DNA of 50,267 bases from Rhodospirillales bacterium (GCA_903970305.1 CAJCID010000014.1:1-50267); one strand, 5' to 3'; numbered from the stretch's first letter, positions 34,726 to 43,959 are shown. Numbers and translations are program-made. Notes: generated by a model not told the origin, from the letters alone.

Positions 34726-35288
34726 AATTTGATCCCTTTCGCCTTGAGCGCCTGGGCCAAGGTGTGGGTCGCCCGAGAACAGTGCGTCTTCACGCTTCCC
34801 TGCGTGCATCCCATGGCCGCGGCCGTCTCGGCCACATCCATATCCTCCCAGTAACGCATGACGAAAGCTTCCCGTTGACGGGCCGGAAGCTTCTGGACCT
34901 CGGATTCGATCGCGGCCAGCACCTGGGCGCGTTCGACCTTGTCGGCGGCGCTTTCGGCCTGGACCGAGCCCTGCTCGGCCTCCAGGCTCTCCAGGAAGTC
35001 GAAATCGTCGCTGTCGTCTGCACCGGACATGCTCGAAAAGAGTGTCGTCCAGGTGGTGCGCACCTTTTGGCGCCGAAAGAAATCGTTCACGGTGTTCTGC
35101 AGGATGCGCTGAAACAGCATCGGCAGTTCGGCCGCGGGCTTGTCGCCATAGCGCTCGGCGAGCTTGATCATCGCATCCTGGACGACGTCCTGGGCTGAGT
35201 CCTCGTCGCGCACCGCATAGAAGGCTTGCTTGAAGGCGCGGCGCTCGATGCTTTCGAGGAATTGAGAGAGTTCTGCGGAACTGGCCAT
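34722..35288 (-). CDS. RNA polymerase sigma-70 family factor (ECF-like)
   Basis: A 188-residue two-domain sigma factor. Region 2 spans residues 15-75 (FKQAFYAVRDEDSAQDVVQD, then LFQRILQNTVNDFFRRQKVR). An acidic linker of about 35 residues (DDSDDFDFLESLEAEQGS) follows, and region 4 spans 125-185 (KLPARQREAFVMRYWEDMDV, AAMGCTQGSVKTHCSRA). Region 3 is absent, as in ECF factors. The linker is longer and more acidic than usual. It is the first gene of an overlapping cassette with DUF3619 and DUF3106 and diverges from the ilv operon. Confidence 0.92.
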   Translation of the reverse strand: MASSAELSQFLESIERRAFKQAFYAVRDEDSAQDVVQDAMIKLAERYGDKPAAELPMLFQRILQNTVNDFFRRQKVRTTWTTLFSSMSGADDSDDFDFLESLEAEQGSVQAESAADKVERAQVLAAIESEVQKLPARQREAFVMRYWEDMDVAETAAAMGCTQGSVKTHCSRATHTLAQALKAKGIKL

Positions 35289-35458
35289 TCAGGCGGGGAA
35301 ATTTCTTTCCAGGAGGGGTGCGCTGGCCCGATGCGCAGAAACGAAGAATGAAATGGTCTGCATGGAGTGGCCGCAATCGTAACAAAAGGCCGCGTCCTTG
35401 TGGGCAGCAGGCGCCATTCCTATGCGCCGATTCGGGATCCTGACCGCGAGCAACGTCC

Positions 35459-35507
35459 CGATTCGGTGCACGATTGGTTGCACGATTCGGTGCATGATTC
35501 GGGTGCA
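35459..35507. repeat. four tandem 12-bp repeats upstream of the ilv promoter
   Basis: CGATTCGGTGCA, CGATTGGTTGCA, CGATTCGGTGCA and TGATTCGGGTGCA follow one another without a gap (35459, 35471, 35483, 35495). A partial copy CGATTCGG is at 35428. The array ends 3 bp before the -35 of the ilv promoter and lies in the 399-bp space (35289-35687) between the sigma-factor start and ilvI. It looks like an activator or repressor array. Confidence 0.75.
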
Positions 35508-35510
35508 AAC

Positions 35511-35539
35511 TTGACCTTTGTAGTGCGCCGCAGTATTGT
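35511..35539 (+). promoter_or_regulatory. sigma-70 promoter of the ilv operon
   Basis: TTGACC (35511-35516), a 17-bp spacer and TATTGT (35534-35539) would start a transcript near 35546, leaving a leader of about 140 bases before ilvI. The leader holds AAAAAAA-GTC-TTTTTT (35558-35573), an A/T hairpin. I see no leader peptide rich in Ile, Val or Leu. Confidence 0.6.
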
Positions 35540-35687
35540 CTAAGGTTCGCTACAAGTAAAAAAAGTCTTTTTTGCACGCGGTACAAGATACCGTCATGCC
35601 AACAAGGCGCGCTGCTCGATCCCGGGCCACAAGCACGAGGGGAGAGCATCCAATCAATCTCCAGTGGACCTTGAAAGGAATGCAGTC

Positions 35688-37397
35688 ATGGAAATTACAG
35701 GCGCGGAAATTGTTGTGCGCTGTCTGGCCGAGGAAGGGGTCGAACATGTATTCGGCTATCCCGGCGGCGCGGTGCTCTACATCTACGACGAAATTTTCAA
35801 GCAGGACAAGTTCCAGCACATCCTCGTGCGCCACGAGCAGGCCGCGGTACACGCGGCCGACGCGTATTCGCGCTCAAGCGAGAAGATCGGTGTGGCGCTC
35901 GTGACGAGCGGTCCGGGTGTGACCAATGCGGTGACCGGGCTTGCGACGGCCTACATGGACTCGATCCCGATGGTCGTCATCTCCGGGCAGGTCCCCTCGC
36001 ATGCGATCGGCCAGGATGCGTTCCAGGAATGCGACACCGTCGGGATCACGCGGCCTTGCGTGAAGCACAACTTTCTGGTGAAGGACGTGCGTGAGCTCGC
36101 CCTGACGATGAAGAAGGCCTTTTACATCGCGCGGACCGGCCGGCCGGGGCCCGTGCTGGTGGACATCCCCAAGGACATCACGATCGAGCGTTGTGTCTTC
36201 GACTACTCGATGCCAGTCGACATGCGCTCGTACCGCCCGGTCGACAAGGGCCACCTCGGCCAGATCAAAAAGGCGGTCCAGTTGCTCCTGCATGCCGAGC
36301 GGCCGATGGTCTACGCAGGCGGCGGGGTCGTGCTCGCGAATGCCTCGGCCGAGTTGACCCGGCTGGTCGATCGGCTCGGCGTGCCATGCACCACCACCTT
36401 GATGGGTCTTGGAGGATACAAGGCGAGCGATCCCAAATTCCTGGGGATGCCGGGCATGCACGGCACGTATGAAGCCAATCTGGCCATGCAGAACTGCGAT
36501 GTGCTCTTGGCCGTCGGGGCGCGCTTCGATGACCGCGTCATCGGTAATCCCGCGCATTTCGCCGCCAACCTCCGCAAGATCATCCATATCGACATCGATC
36601 CATCGTCGATCTCCAAGCGCGTACGGGTCGACGTCCCGATCGTGGGCAATGTCCGCGAGGTGCTCGCCGAACTGCTCAATCAGCTCGACCAGAGCCCGCT
36701 GCGCATCGACACCAAGGTGGTCTCGGCCTGGTGGGGTCAGGTCAACGAGTGGCGCAAGCGCGACTGCTTGAAATATCCGAAGTCCAACGAGGTCATCAAG
36801 CCCCAGTTCGTCATTGAAACGCTCTGGGACGTCACGCGCGGCCAGGCTTTCGTGACCTCGGATGTCGGACAGCACCAGATGTGGGCCGCCCAGTACTACC
36901 GCTTCGATGCTCCGAGGCGTTGGATCAATTCGGGGGGGCTGGGCACAATGGGCGTGGGGCTGCCTTACGCGATGGGCGTGCAGATGGCCAATCCCGGGGC
37001 GGATGTTGCAGTGGTGACCGGCGAGGGCAGTATCCAGATGTGTATCCAGGAGCTCTCGACTTGCAAGCAGTACCATTTCACTCCGAAAATCATCAGCCTG
37101 AACAACCGTTACCTCGGCATGGTGCGACAGTGGCAGCAGATCGACTACTCAAGCCGCTATTCCGAGTCGTACATGGACGCCTTGCCGGACTTCGTGAAGC
37201 TGGCTGAGGCCTACGGCCATGTCGGTGTGCGGGTGGACCGACCGCGCGACGTCGAGCCGGCCTTGCGCGAAGCCTTCGCCCAGAAGGACCGGCTCGTGTT
37301 TCTGGACTTCATCACCGACCAGACGGAAAATGTCTGGCCGATGGTCAAGGCAGGCAAAGGTCTGACCGAGATGCTTCTCGGCTCGGAAGATCTCTAG
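35688..37397 (+). CDS. ilvI: acetolactate synthase large subunit
   Basis: The 569-residue catalytic subunit joins two pyruvates (or pyruvate and 2-oxobutyrate) for valine, leucine and isoleucine synthesis, using thiamine diphosphate, Mg2+ and FAD. VFGYPGGAVLYIYD and the catalytic Glu in VRHEQAAVHAADAY lie at the N-terminus, the FAD domain in the middle, and the ThDP/Mg motif near residue 445 (GEGSIQMCIQEL, then SLNNRYLGMVRQWQ). I start at ATG 35688 with AAAGGA 8 bases upstream. The regulatory subunit ilvH follows after 10 bp. Confidence 0.96.
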   Translation: MEITGAEIVVRCLAEEGVEHVFGYPGGAVLYIYDEIFKQDKFQHILVRHEQAAVHAADAYSRSSEKIGVALVTSGPGVTNAVTGLATAYMDSIPMVVISGQVPSHAIGQDAFQECDTVGITRPCVKHNFLVKDVRELALTMKKAFYIARTGRPGPVLVDIPKDITIERCVFDYSMPVDMRSYRPVDKGHLGQIKKAVQLLLHAERPMVYAGGGVVLANASAELTRLVDRLGVPCTTTLMGLGGYKASDPKFLGMPGMHGTYEANLAMQNCDVLLAVGARFDDRVIGNPAHFAANLRKIIHIDIDPSSISKRVRVDVPIVGNVREVLAELLNQLDQSPLRIDTKVVSAWWGQVNEWRKRDCLKYPKSNEVIKPQFVIETLWDVTRGQAFVTSDVGQHQMWAAQYYRFDAPRRWINSGGLGTMGVGLPYAMGVQMANPGADVAVVTGEGSIQMCIQELSTCKQYHFTPKIISLNNRYLGMVRQWQQIDYSSRYSESYMDALPDFVKLAEAYGHVGVRVDRPRDVEPALREAFAQKDRLVFLDFITDQTENVWPMVKAGKGLTEMLLGSEDL

Positions 37398-37407
37398 AGG
37401 AGCGGCG

Positions 37408-37899
37408 ATGAGACACATCATATCCGTGCTCCTGGAGAACGAACCCGGAGCCCTGTCGCGTGTCGTGGGCCTGTTCTCGGCCCGCGGCTACAACATCGAG
37501 ACCTTGACGGTCGCGCCGACCGAGGATGTCACGCTGTCACGCATGACGATCGTCACGACCGGCTCGGACGAGGTCGTCGAGCAGATCACGAAGCACCTGA
37601 ACCGGCTCATCGAGGTGGTGAAGGTCGTCGATCTGACCGAGGGCAATCACATCGAACGCGAACTGATGCTGATCAAGGTGCGCGCTGTGGGCAAGGAGCG
37701 CGAGGAGATCAAGCGCACTGCCGACATCTTCCGCGGCCGCATCATCGATGTCACGGAGAAGACCTACACGATCGAGCTGACCGGGGCGGCGACCAAGTTG
37801 GATGCCTTCCTTGACTCGATCGACCGGACGGCGATTCTCGAGACAGTACGCACGGGCAGTTCCGGGATTGGTCGGGGCGAGCGCATTCTCAAGATCTGA
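37408..37899 (+). CDS. ilvH: acetolactate synthase small (regulatory) subunit
   Basis: The 163-residue subunit activates IlvI and confers feedback inhibition by valine. The N-terminal ACT domain has ENEPGALSRVVGLFSARGYN at residues 11-30, the usual valine-binding region. The C-terminal half (LMLIKVRAVGKEREEIKRTA) is the second ACT-like domain. GGAG sits before the ATG. ilvC follows after 84 bp. Confidence 0.96.
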   Translation: MRHIISVLLENEPGALSRVVGLFSARGYNIETLTVAPTEDVTLSRMTIVTTGSDEVVEQITKHLNRLIEVVKVVDLTEGNHIERELMLIKVRAVGKEREEIKRTADIFRGRIIDVTEKTYTIELTGAATKLDAFLDSIDRTAILETVRTGSSGIGRGERILKI

Positions 37900-39000
<1,101 letters not shown>

Positions 39001-39026
39001 GCAGAACCGGGCCAGAAAGGCCGGGC

Positions 39027-39049
39027 AGGGCGCTGTAGCGTCCTTTTTT
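39027..39049 (+). terminator. intrinsic terminator after ilvC
   Basis: AGGGCGC-TGTA-GCGTCCT forms a 7-bp stem with one G-T pair and a 4-base loop, followed directly by six T. It ends the ilvIHC transcript before the small lipoprotein gene. Confidence 0.8.
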
Positions 39050-39070
39050 GCTTGTGCTATTCTGCCCGGC

Positions 39071-39283
39071 ATGAATCCGCATCCACGCATCTGCGACCGG
39101 TGTAGGAGTGCCCTCCTGCCATTGGGGTGTGCGGTGCTGCTTCTGGGATGTGTCCCGTCCGATCCGCCGCCTGATGTCCTGAAGACCCAGCGCGAGGCGC
39201 TGGAGAAAGCCCGGGGCGTTGATGCAACGATCCAGAACGCCGACCGGGCAACCCGGCAACAGGCCGACGACGCATCGCGGTGA
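39071..39283 (+). CDS. small lipoprotein, function unknown
   Basis: A 70-residue product. The N-terminus has basic residues and a hydrophobic run ending in the lipobox LLLGC, so it should be cleaved and lipidated at Cys27. The mature 44 residues (PSDPPPDVLKTQREALEKAR onward) form a short charged helix. I know no function for it. It lies between the ilvC terminator and psd, and has no obvious ribosome-binding site. Confidence 0.65.
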   Translation: MNPHPRICDRCRSALLPLGCAVLLLGCVPSDPPPDVLKTQREALEKARGVDATIQNADRATRQQADDASR

Positions 39284-39319
39284 TGCCGTGGGCGCGACTA
39301 ATCGAAGAATCGAGAACGG

Positions 39320-39955
39320 ATGTCCTATCCTCACCCCATCATTGCCCGTGAAGGGTGGCCCTTTATCGGCATCGCGCTCGTCGTGGCTGTGCTCGTCACC
39401 GTCCTTGCGGGGTGGTGGTCGAGCCCCCTTTGGCTCATCTTCTTATTTGTGGTGCAGTTCTTCCGGGATCCGGCGCGCCCCATCCCCAAGGCTCCCGGGG
39501 CGGTCCTCTCGCCAGCGGACGGACGGATCGTCGCCGTCGAGCGGGCCCACGATCCCTACGCTGATCGCGAAGCCCTGAAGATCAGCGTCTTCATGAACGT
39601 CTTTAACGTCCACTCGAATCGAAGCCCGATCGACGGACAGATCTCCAAGCTCGAGTACTTTCGCGGCAGCTTCGTCAATGCGGACCTCGACAAGGCTTCG
39701 CTTGAGAATGAGCGCAATGCGATCGTGGCCCGCGCCGCCGACGGCCAGGAGGTCACGTTCGTGCAGGTTGCCGGCTTGATCGCGCGCCGCATCCTGTGCT
39801 ATGTCAAGGTAGGCGATACGCTCGCGCGGGGCCAGCGCTACGGTTTCATCCGCTTTGGATCGCGTGTCGATCTGTATTTGCCGGTGACGGCTCGTCCGAA
39901 GGCCAGTATCGGCGACAAGGTCTACGCCTCGACGAGTATTCTCGCTGAACTCTGA
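39320..39955 (+). CDS. psd: phosphatidylserine decarboxylase (short form)
   Basis: A 211-residue pro-enzyme making phosphatidylethanolamine. It has a hydrophobic N-terminal anchor (residues 14-45), the conserved [10 protein letters not shown], the HSNRSPIDG region and the self-cleavage site [11 protein letters not shown]. Cleavage between Gly180 and Ser181 would create the pyruvoyl group. The short length is that of the archaeal/betaproteobacterial type. pssA, the preceding step in the pathway, starts 7 bp downstream. Confidence 0.94.
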   Translation: MSYPHPIIAREGWPFIGIALVVAVLVTVLAGWWSSPLWLIFLFVVQFFRDPARPIPKAPGAVLSPADGRIVAVERAHDPYADREALKISVFMNVFNVHSNRSPIDGQISKLEYFRGSFVNADLDKASLENERNAIVARAADGQEVTFVQVAGLIARRILCYVKVGDTLARGQRYGFIRFGSRVDLYLPVTARPKASIGDKVYASTSILAEL

Positions 39956-39962
39956 GCCTCAG

Positions 39963-40814
39963 ATGGCCACCTTTCACCGCCGCAAACCGAAGAACAATGT
40001 CGCGCAGTTTCCGCGCAGCGCCCGCGCGACTGCTGCGACTGTGCCTCCCCCGGTCAAGCCCAAGCGGCGGCGCGGCATCTATCTTTTACCCAACGCCTTC
40101 ACGACGGCAGCTCTATTCTCCGGATTCTTCGCGATCGTCCAGGCGATGAACCAGCGCTTCGAGATCGCAGGCTACGCGATCTTCATCGCTGCGGTTCTCG
40201 ACAGCCTGGACGGACGTGTGGCGCGGCTGACCAATACCCAAAGCGACTTCGGCGCGGAGTACGACAGTCTGTCTGACATGGTCGCCTTCGGTGTCGCGCC
40301 TGCGCTCGTCATCTACCAGTGGTCCCTCCTGGGGCTCGATAAGTGGGGCTGGCTTGCCGCGTTTGTCTATGTGGCCGGGGCTGGTCTGCGCCTGGCCCGC
40401 TTTAACACCAATATCGAGATCGTCGACAAGCGCTTCTTCCAGGGGCTGCCCAGTCCTGCCGCGGCGGCCATGGTGGCTGGCTTTGTCCTGGTGCTCGACA
40501 ACCTGCGCTATACCGGCGCGGAACTGATGTGGCAGTCCTTTTGCGTGACGCTCTATGCCGGCTTGTCAATGGTCAGCAATTCCCCCTTCTACAGTTTCAA
40601 GGTGGTGAATCTGCGCAAATCCGTACCCTTCGTGTATGCGCTCATCGTGGTGTTGCTGTTTGTGGTCATTCTGATTAATCCGCCGCGTGTCCTGTTCGGA
40701 GCTTTCATCGCTTATGCCCTCTCGGGGCACGCCATCTGGGTCTGGAAGTGGCTGCGCAATCGAAGCCCTGGCGAAGAACCGCCCCCAACAGTGCCCCCCA
40801 CCGAGACGGAATAG
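39963..40814 (+). CDS. pssA: CDP-diacylglycerol-serine O-phosphatidyltransferase
   Basis: A 283-residue inner-membrane enzyme making phosphatidylserine, the substrate of Psd encoded directly upstream. The CDP-alcohol phosphotransferase motif DG-x2-AR-x8-G-x3-D-x3-D is complete (DGRVARLTNTQSDFG then AEYDSLSD), near residues 84-106. About eight hydrophobic segments follow the basic N-terminal 35 residues (KPKRRRGIYLLPN). This is the integral-membrane subclass II type, unlike the E. coli enzyme. The 173 bp after its stop hold nothing that I recognise. Confidence 0.95.
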   Translation: MATFHRRKPKNNVAQFPRSARATAATVPPPVKPKRRRGIYLLPNAFTTAALFSGFFAIVQAMNQRFEIAGYAIFIAAVLDSLDGRVARLTNTQSDFGAEYDSLSDMVAFGVAPALVIYQWSLLGLDKWGWLAAFVYVAGAGLRLARFNTNIEIVDKRFFQGLPSPAAAAMVAGFVLVLDNLRYTGAELMWQSFCVTLYAGLSMVSNSPFYSFKVVNLRKSVPFVYALIVVLLFVVILINPPRVLFGAFIAYALSGHAIWVWKWLRNRSPGEEPPPTVPPTETE

Positions 40815-40987
40815 CCGTTGCATGCAGCGAGCCGCGGCGGGCTCTCGAGTGAGATTTCCGATCCCCACCAAAGTCCCGCAGCATCGACTGTGTTCTCCGA
40901 TCCCCGAGACGGTGCTGCGACTTCGGCGACTGCAGTCCTGCGCGCACGCACTGTAGGCTCTTCGCCCAACGTTCGGGCACAGCAACG

Positions 40988-41527
40988 CTAGAAGGAAGCT
41001 GCCTCGCCCACCGGGTGACCATGGTCGGAGAGCACGACCCTGCAACGGGAGCTGTCGGCGATGCGCACGACCAATTCCATGCCGCCTGCGAAGTGCAAAG
41101 TGGCACCGGAGGAGACCGTTTGAGGTGCGTTAGCACCGGCAATCTTCAGAGCGACCTTCTTGCCGGCGCAGCCGATGACCGTGAGGGCATCGACCGCACT
41201 CCTATAGGCCGCACGCTTGGCCGGGTCGGTGGAGACGCCGTCCGCAAAAACCTTCGAAGGTGGGGGAGGAATTCCCGGCCCGTTGCCGTACTCGGGCAGT
41301 TTCGCAGGCTTTGGCTTTTCGGGGACGGCCTCGGGCAGGATCTCGTCCGATTGAGGCCCGGCCACGCCCTTTGGTGATCCCTCGCCCGCCATATAGTCTG
41401 CGACCGGAAGCCTCGGGCCCGCAATGCGTTCGAGCGTGAACATCTCTGGGCCCTTTAAGATCATGAGCCCCGCCAGGAGGGCCACGACGCACAAGCCGAG
41501 AAAGACCGAGAATTTCCAGAGGTTCAT
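40988..41527 (-). CDS. membrane-anchored protein of unknown function
   Basis: A 179-residue protein with one N-terminal membrane helix (residues 8-24, FLGLCVVALLAGLMILK). A Pro/Lys-rich linker follows (LPEAVPEKPKPAKLPE), then a C-terminal domain of about 80 residues with two cysteines (VIGCAGKK, DSSRCRVV). It is probably bitopic and faces the periplasm. I do not recognise a family. GGA lies upstream of the ATG. A G-quadruplex motif is found 61-84 bp before the start, on the template strand. Confidence 0.6.
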   Translation of the reverse strand: MNLWKFSVFLGLCVVALLAGLMILKGPEMFTLERIAGPRLPVADYMAGEGSPKGVAGPQSDEILPEAVPEKPKPAKLPEYGNGPGIPPPPSKVFADGVSTDPAKRAAYRSAVDALTVIGCAGKKVALKIAGANAPQTVSSGATLHFAGGMELVVRIADSSRCRVVLSDHGHPVGEAASF

Positions 41528-41853
41528 CTACCGATCCGATGGGTGCGAGTGGGCGCTGCAAAGAGGCCTGGTGCACTGCCTATATGAGGGGGAAGGGGGA
41601 AAGGGTAAGGGACGGAGCGCTTGCACGGGAGGCGATTCTCAGATGCTGAAACTGCAGACGCAAGAGCTTTGGAGGAAGGTGAGCGGGGCGAAGTGTAGTT
41701 CGAGTTCGCAGAGGCGTCTAGGGCCAAATAGTTTAGCCACGGGAAAATAGGTCGGCCGGGGCGCGAAGCGGCGCGAGTCGGAAATGTTGATTCGGCATGC
41801 GAAGGGTTTGGTGTCCCAACGCGTAGAGACCAGGCGGACAGCAGACTCGAAGG
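41528..41853. other. 326-bp region without a gene
   Basis: I see no credible coding sequence here. It holds the upstream region of the minus-strand gene ending at 41527 and a G-quadruplex motif at 41588-41611. Its base composition is less even than that of the neighbouring genes, with purine tracts on the plus strand. Confidence 0.6.
41588..41611 (+). other. G-quadruplex motif
   Basis: Four G-runs of 5, 5, 3 and 3 bases are separated by AA, AAA and TAA, which fits the G3+N1-7 rule exactly. It lies between positions that could be -35 (ACCCTT) and -10 (TATAGG) of the downstream minus-strand gene. Confidence 0.6.
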
Positions 41854-42306
41854 CTAAGCGGGGCGGATCGCCTGTGCGGCCCATGCGCCCAAGACAGTGA
41901 GCGCCTCGCGATCGCTCATCTGCTCGGCTTGGACGACCGAGGCCGCATCGGTCCACTGGGGATACGGGACTTCGTGCCTTCGATGGTGTCCGCGGGGCGT
42001 GTGTTCGTCCTTGATTCTTGCGAGCCAGGATGGCGGAAAGCGATCGGCCAGACGGATCATCGCCGGCCAGATGCGCCGATGCACAAAGGTCACTTTCCCG
42101 AGAACGAGTCGGCAAACGAGGATATCGGGCGACTCGCCGAGTATCGCAAAGACGCGGTAGATCTCGTGGCTCTTATCATGGCCCCACCAACTCCCCCGAA
42201 TCGGCTCTCCCGCGATGACCTCGGACAGGCGCGCGACAGGCCCTTGGGCCGAGGCCAGGACGATGCCGGCTTTTTCGACATACCGAAGCGCATCGGCACC
42301 AGTCAT
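41854..42306 (-). CDS. conserved hypothetical protein
   Basis: A 150-residue soluble protein without signal or membrane segment. It contains IRGSWWGHDKSHEIYRVFA near residue 36, then KVTFVHRRIWPAMIRLADRF near 70. I recall similar proteins, annotated only as hypothetical, in diverse bacteria. The Trp/His-rich centre suggests a nucleic-acid or ligand-binding fold, but that is inference. It diverges from the rpsF operon, whose promoter lies 31-60 bp from its start. Confidence 0.65.
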   Translation of the reverse strand: MTGADALRYVEKAGIVLASAQGPVARLSEVIAGEPIRGSWWGHDKSHEIYRVFAILGESPDILVCRLVLGKVTFVHRRIWPAMIRLADRFPPSWLARIKDEHTPRGHHRRHEVPYPQWTDAASVVQAEQMSDREALTVLGAWAAQAIRPA

Positions 42307-42336
42307 GGGCGCATCCCCTGATCAAGGGTTAAGTCA

Positions 42337-42366
42337 TTGACTTAAAAGCCGGATTATGGATATAAT
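42337..42366 (+). promoter_or_regulatory. sigma-70 promoter of the rpsF operon
   Basis: TTGACT (42337-42342), an 18-bp spacer and a perfect TATAAT (42361-42366) lie 82 bp before the rpsF ATG. It would drive rpsF-priB-rpsR-rplI. Confidence 0.8.
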
Positions 42367-42447
42367 CCAAAGCTTTTTGGGATTTTTCCCGTGTCCTTGC
42401 CGCACCGCGCACGCATCGCGGGTGGCTTTAATCCATAAGGAGAATCA

Positions 42448-42819
42448 ATGCGTCACTACGAAATCGTCTTAATCATCCATCCGGATCAAAGCGAGCAGGT
42501 GCCCGCGATGATCGAGCGCTACAAAACCCTGATCACCGGCAAGAACGGACATGTCCATCGCGTCGAGGACTGGGGCCGTCGTCAGCTGGCCTACCAGATC
42601 CAGAAGATCGCCAAGGCGCACTACGTGTGCCTGAACATCGAGATCGATCAGGAGACCCTGGACGAACTCGAGCATGGCTTCAAGTTCAACGATGCCGTGC
42701 TGCGTCATCTGACGGTCCAGCAGAAGAAGGCGCATACGGCGCCCTCGCCGATGATGAAGGAAGTGGCCAAGGAAGAGGCGCGCAAGGCTGCGACGTCCGA
42801 GGCTCCGGCTGCATCCTGA
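42448..42819 (+). CDS. rpsF: 30S ribosomal protein S6
   Basis: A 123-residue ribosomal protein that pairs with S18 on the 30S platform. It opens [17 protein letters not shown] and contains [20 protein letters not shown]. The C-terminal 25 residues are Ala/Lys/Glu-rich. AAGGAGAATCA precedes the ATG. It is the first gene of the rpsF-priB-rpsR-rplI operon. Confidence 0.97.
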   Translation: MRHYEIVLIIHPDQSEQVPAMIERYKTLITGKNGHVHRVEDWGRRQLAYQIQKIAKAHYVCLNIEIDQETLDELEHGFKFNDAVLRHLTVQQKKAHTAPSPMMKEVAKEEARKAATSEAPAAS

Positions 42820-42855
42820 TTCGAAAGCTGATCCGCGGATGAAGCGCTCCTGGGC

Positions 42856-43155
42856 GTGAACCGGACGGAGTTGTGCGCCCAGATCGTTGAGCGCAATATC
42901 CTTCGCTACACACCAGCTGGAATCCCGGTTTATGAGTGCGTTCTGGCACACAGTTCGACGCAGATCGAAGCGGGGCTGCCCCGCCAGATCGAACTGAGCC
43001 TGAATGCAGTGGCTCTTGGTCCGGTGGCGCTCAATCTGGATCGGGTGCCCCTGGCCACCTTGCACCGGTTTACAGGATTTCTGGCTCGCAAGAGCCGCAA
43101 GAGCAAAAGCTTCATCTATCACATCACCGCATACGCATTGGAAAACGAGGAATAG
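42856..43155 (+). CDS. priB: primosomal replication protein N (PriB)
   Basis: A 99-residue OB-fold single-strand DNA-binding protein that helps PriA and DnaT restart stalled forks by loading DnaB. The sequence shows VECxLAHSS-type strands ([22 protein letters not shown]) and the basic [17 protein letters not shown] near the C-terminus. The start is GTG 42856. An overlapping 6-codon ATG frame (42839-42859) ends in a TGA that shares bases with this GTG, which could couple translation. The location between rpsF and rpsR is diagnostic. Confidence 0.92.
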   Translation: MNRTELCAQIVERNILRYTPAGIPVYECVLAHSSTQIEAGLPRQIELSLNAVALGPVALNLDRVPLATLHRFTGFLARKSRKSKSFIYHITAYALENEE

Positions 43156-43157
43156 AG

Positions 43158-43436
43158 ATGCCACCCCCAAGAAGATTCGGCAACAAGGACAAGACCAAGC
43201 GTCCCCAGCAAAATCCGCTGTTCAAGCGCAAGAAGTTCTGCCGCTTCACGGCCGCCCACGTCGAGCAGATCGACTACAAGGATGTTGAGACCCTGAAGGA
43301 CTTCATCCAGGAAAATGGCAAGATCATGCCGGCCCGATTGACCGGCACCAAGGCGCACTATCAGCGTCAGCTCGACACGGCGATCAAGCGCGCCCGCTAT
43401 CTGGCGCTCTTGCCCTACACCGACCTGCACGGTTGA
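43158..43436 (+). CDS. rpsR: 30S ribosomal protein S18
   Basis: A 92-residue ribosomal protein partnering with S6. [20 protein letters not shown] and [19 protein letters not shown] are conserved; the C-terminal basic helix is [17 protein letters not shown] precedes ATG 43158, which lies 2 bp after the priB stop. Confidence 0.97.
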   Translation: MPPPRRFGNKDKTKRPQQNPLFKRKKFCRFTAAHVEQIDYKDVETLKDFIQENGKIMPARLTGTKAHYQRQLDTAIKRARYLALLPYTDLHG

Positions 43437-43455
43437 GCGGAGCGAGGACACCATC

Positions 43456-43908
43456 ATGCAAATCATTCTATTGGAGAAGGTCATCAATCTTGGCAACCTG
43501 GGCGATGTCGTCAAGGTCAAGGATGGCTACGCCAGAAATTTTCTGATTCCCCAGCGCAAGGCGCGTCGCGCCACCGACGCCAACATTGCCGAGTTCGCGG
43601 CCAAGCGTGTCGAACTCGAGAAGATCGCCGCCGAGAAGCTTGTGGCGGCCCAGGCGATCGGCGAAAAGCTGTCCGGATTTGTGCTCGAGATTCCCGCCAA
43701 GGCCGGAGTGGACGGCCGGCTGTTCGGCTCGGTCACGAACTTCGACATTTCGGAGGAGCTTGCCAAGAAGGGCTTCGTGGTCGAGAAGGGCCATATCCGT
43801 CTACCGGAAGGGCCGCTGAAGTCGGTCGGCGAGCATCCGGTTTCGGTGGCGCTGCACACCGACGTGGTGGTGGAGATCGTGGTCTCGGTTGTGGCTCAAG
43901 CCGCCTAA
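43456..43908 (+). CDS. rplI: 50S ribosomal protein L9
   Basis: A 150-residue two-domain ribosomal protein. The N-terminal domain has [20 protein letters not shown] and [16 protein letters not shown] long helix joins it to the C-terminal domain ([20 protein letters not shown]). GAGGA precedes the ATG. It is the last gene before a strong terminator. Confidence 0.97.
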   Translation: MQIILLEKVINLGNLGDVVKVKDGYARNFLIPQRKARRATDANIAEFAAKRVELEKIAAEKLVAAQAIGEKLSGFVLEIPAKAGVDGRLFGSVTNFDISEELAKKGFVVEKGHIRLPEGPLKSVGEHPVSVALHTDVVVEIVVSVVAQAA

Positions 43909-43926
43909 GGTCGTCTGTGCCCCGGA

Positions 43927-43959
43927 GCAAAAGGGTCAGCCTTAGGCTGGCCCTTTTGC
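43927..43959. terminator. strong hairpin terminator after rplI
   Basis: A 15-bp stem with one G-T pair (GCAAAAGGGTCAGCC and GGCTGGCCCTTTTGC) and a TTA loop. The TTTT inside the stem and its mirror AAAA make it bidirectional. It separates the ribosomal operon from dnaB. Confidence 0.85.

Noticed and set aside
35428-35507. The 12-bp tandem repeats considered as a CRISPR array or origin iterons.
   Set aside because: The units are directly adjacent without spacers and too short for CRISPR; the site lies between two promoters and no replication initiator gene is present.
34726-35649. An open frame continuing upstream of DUF3619 to give 449 codons.
   Set aside because: The upstream part overlaps the sigma-factor gene in another frame and has no domain; the overlapping ATGA start of DUF3619 is much better.
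35596-35904. A frame beginning in the ilv leader, considered as a leader peptide.
   Set aside because: It is Arg-rich, has no run of Ile, Val or Leu codons and runs past the ilvI start.
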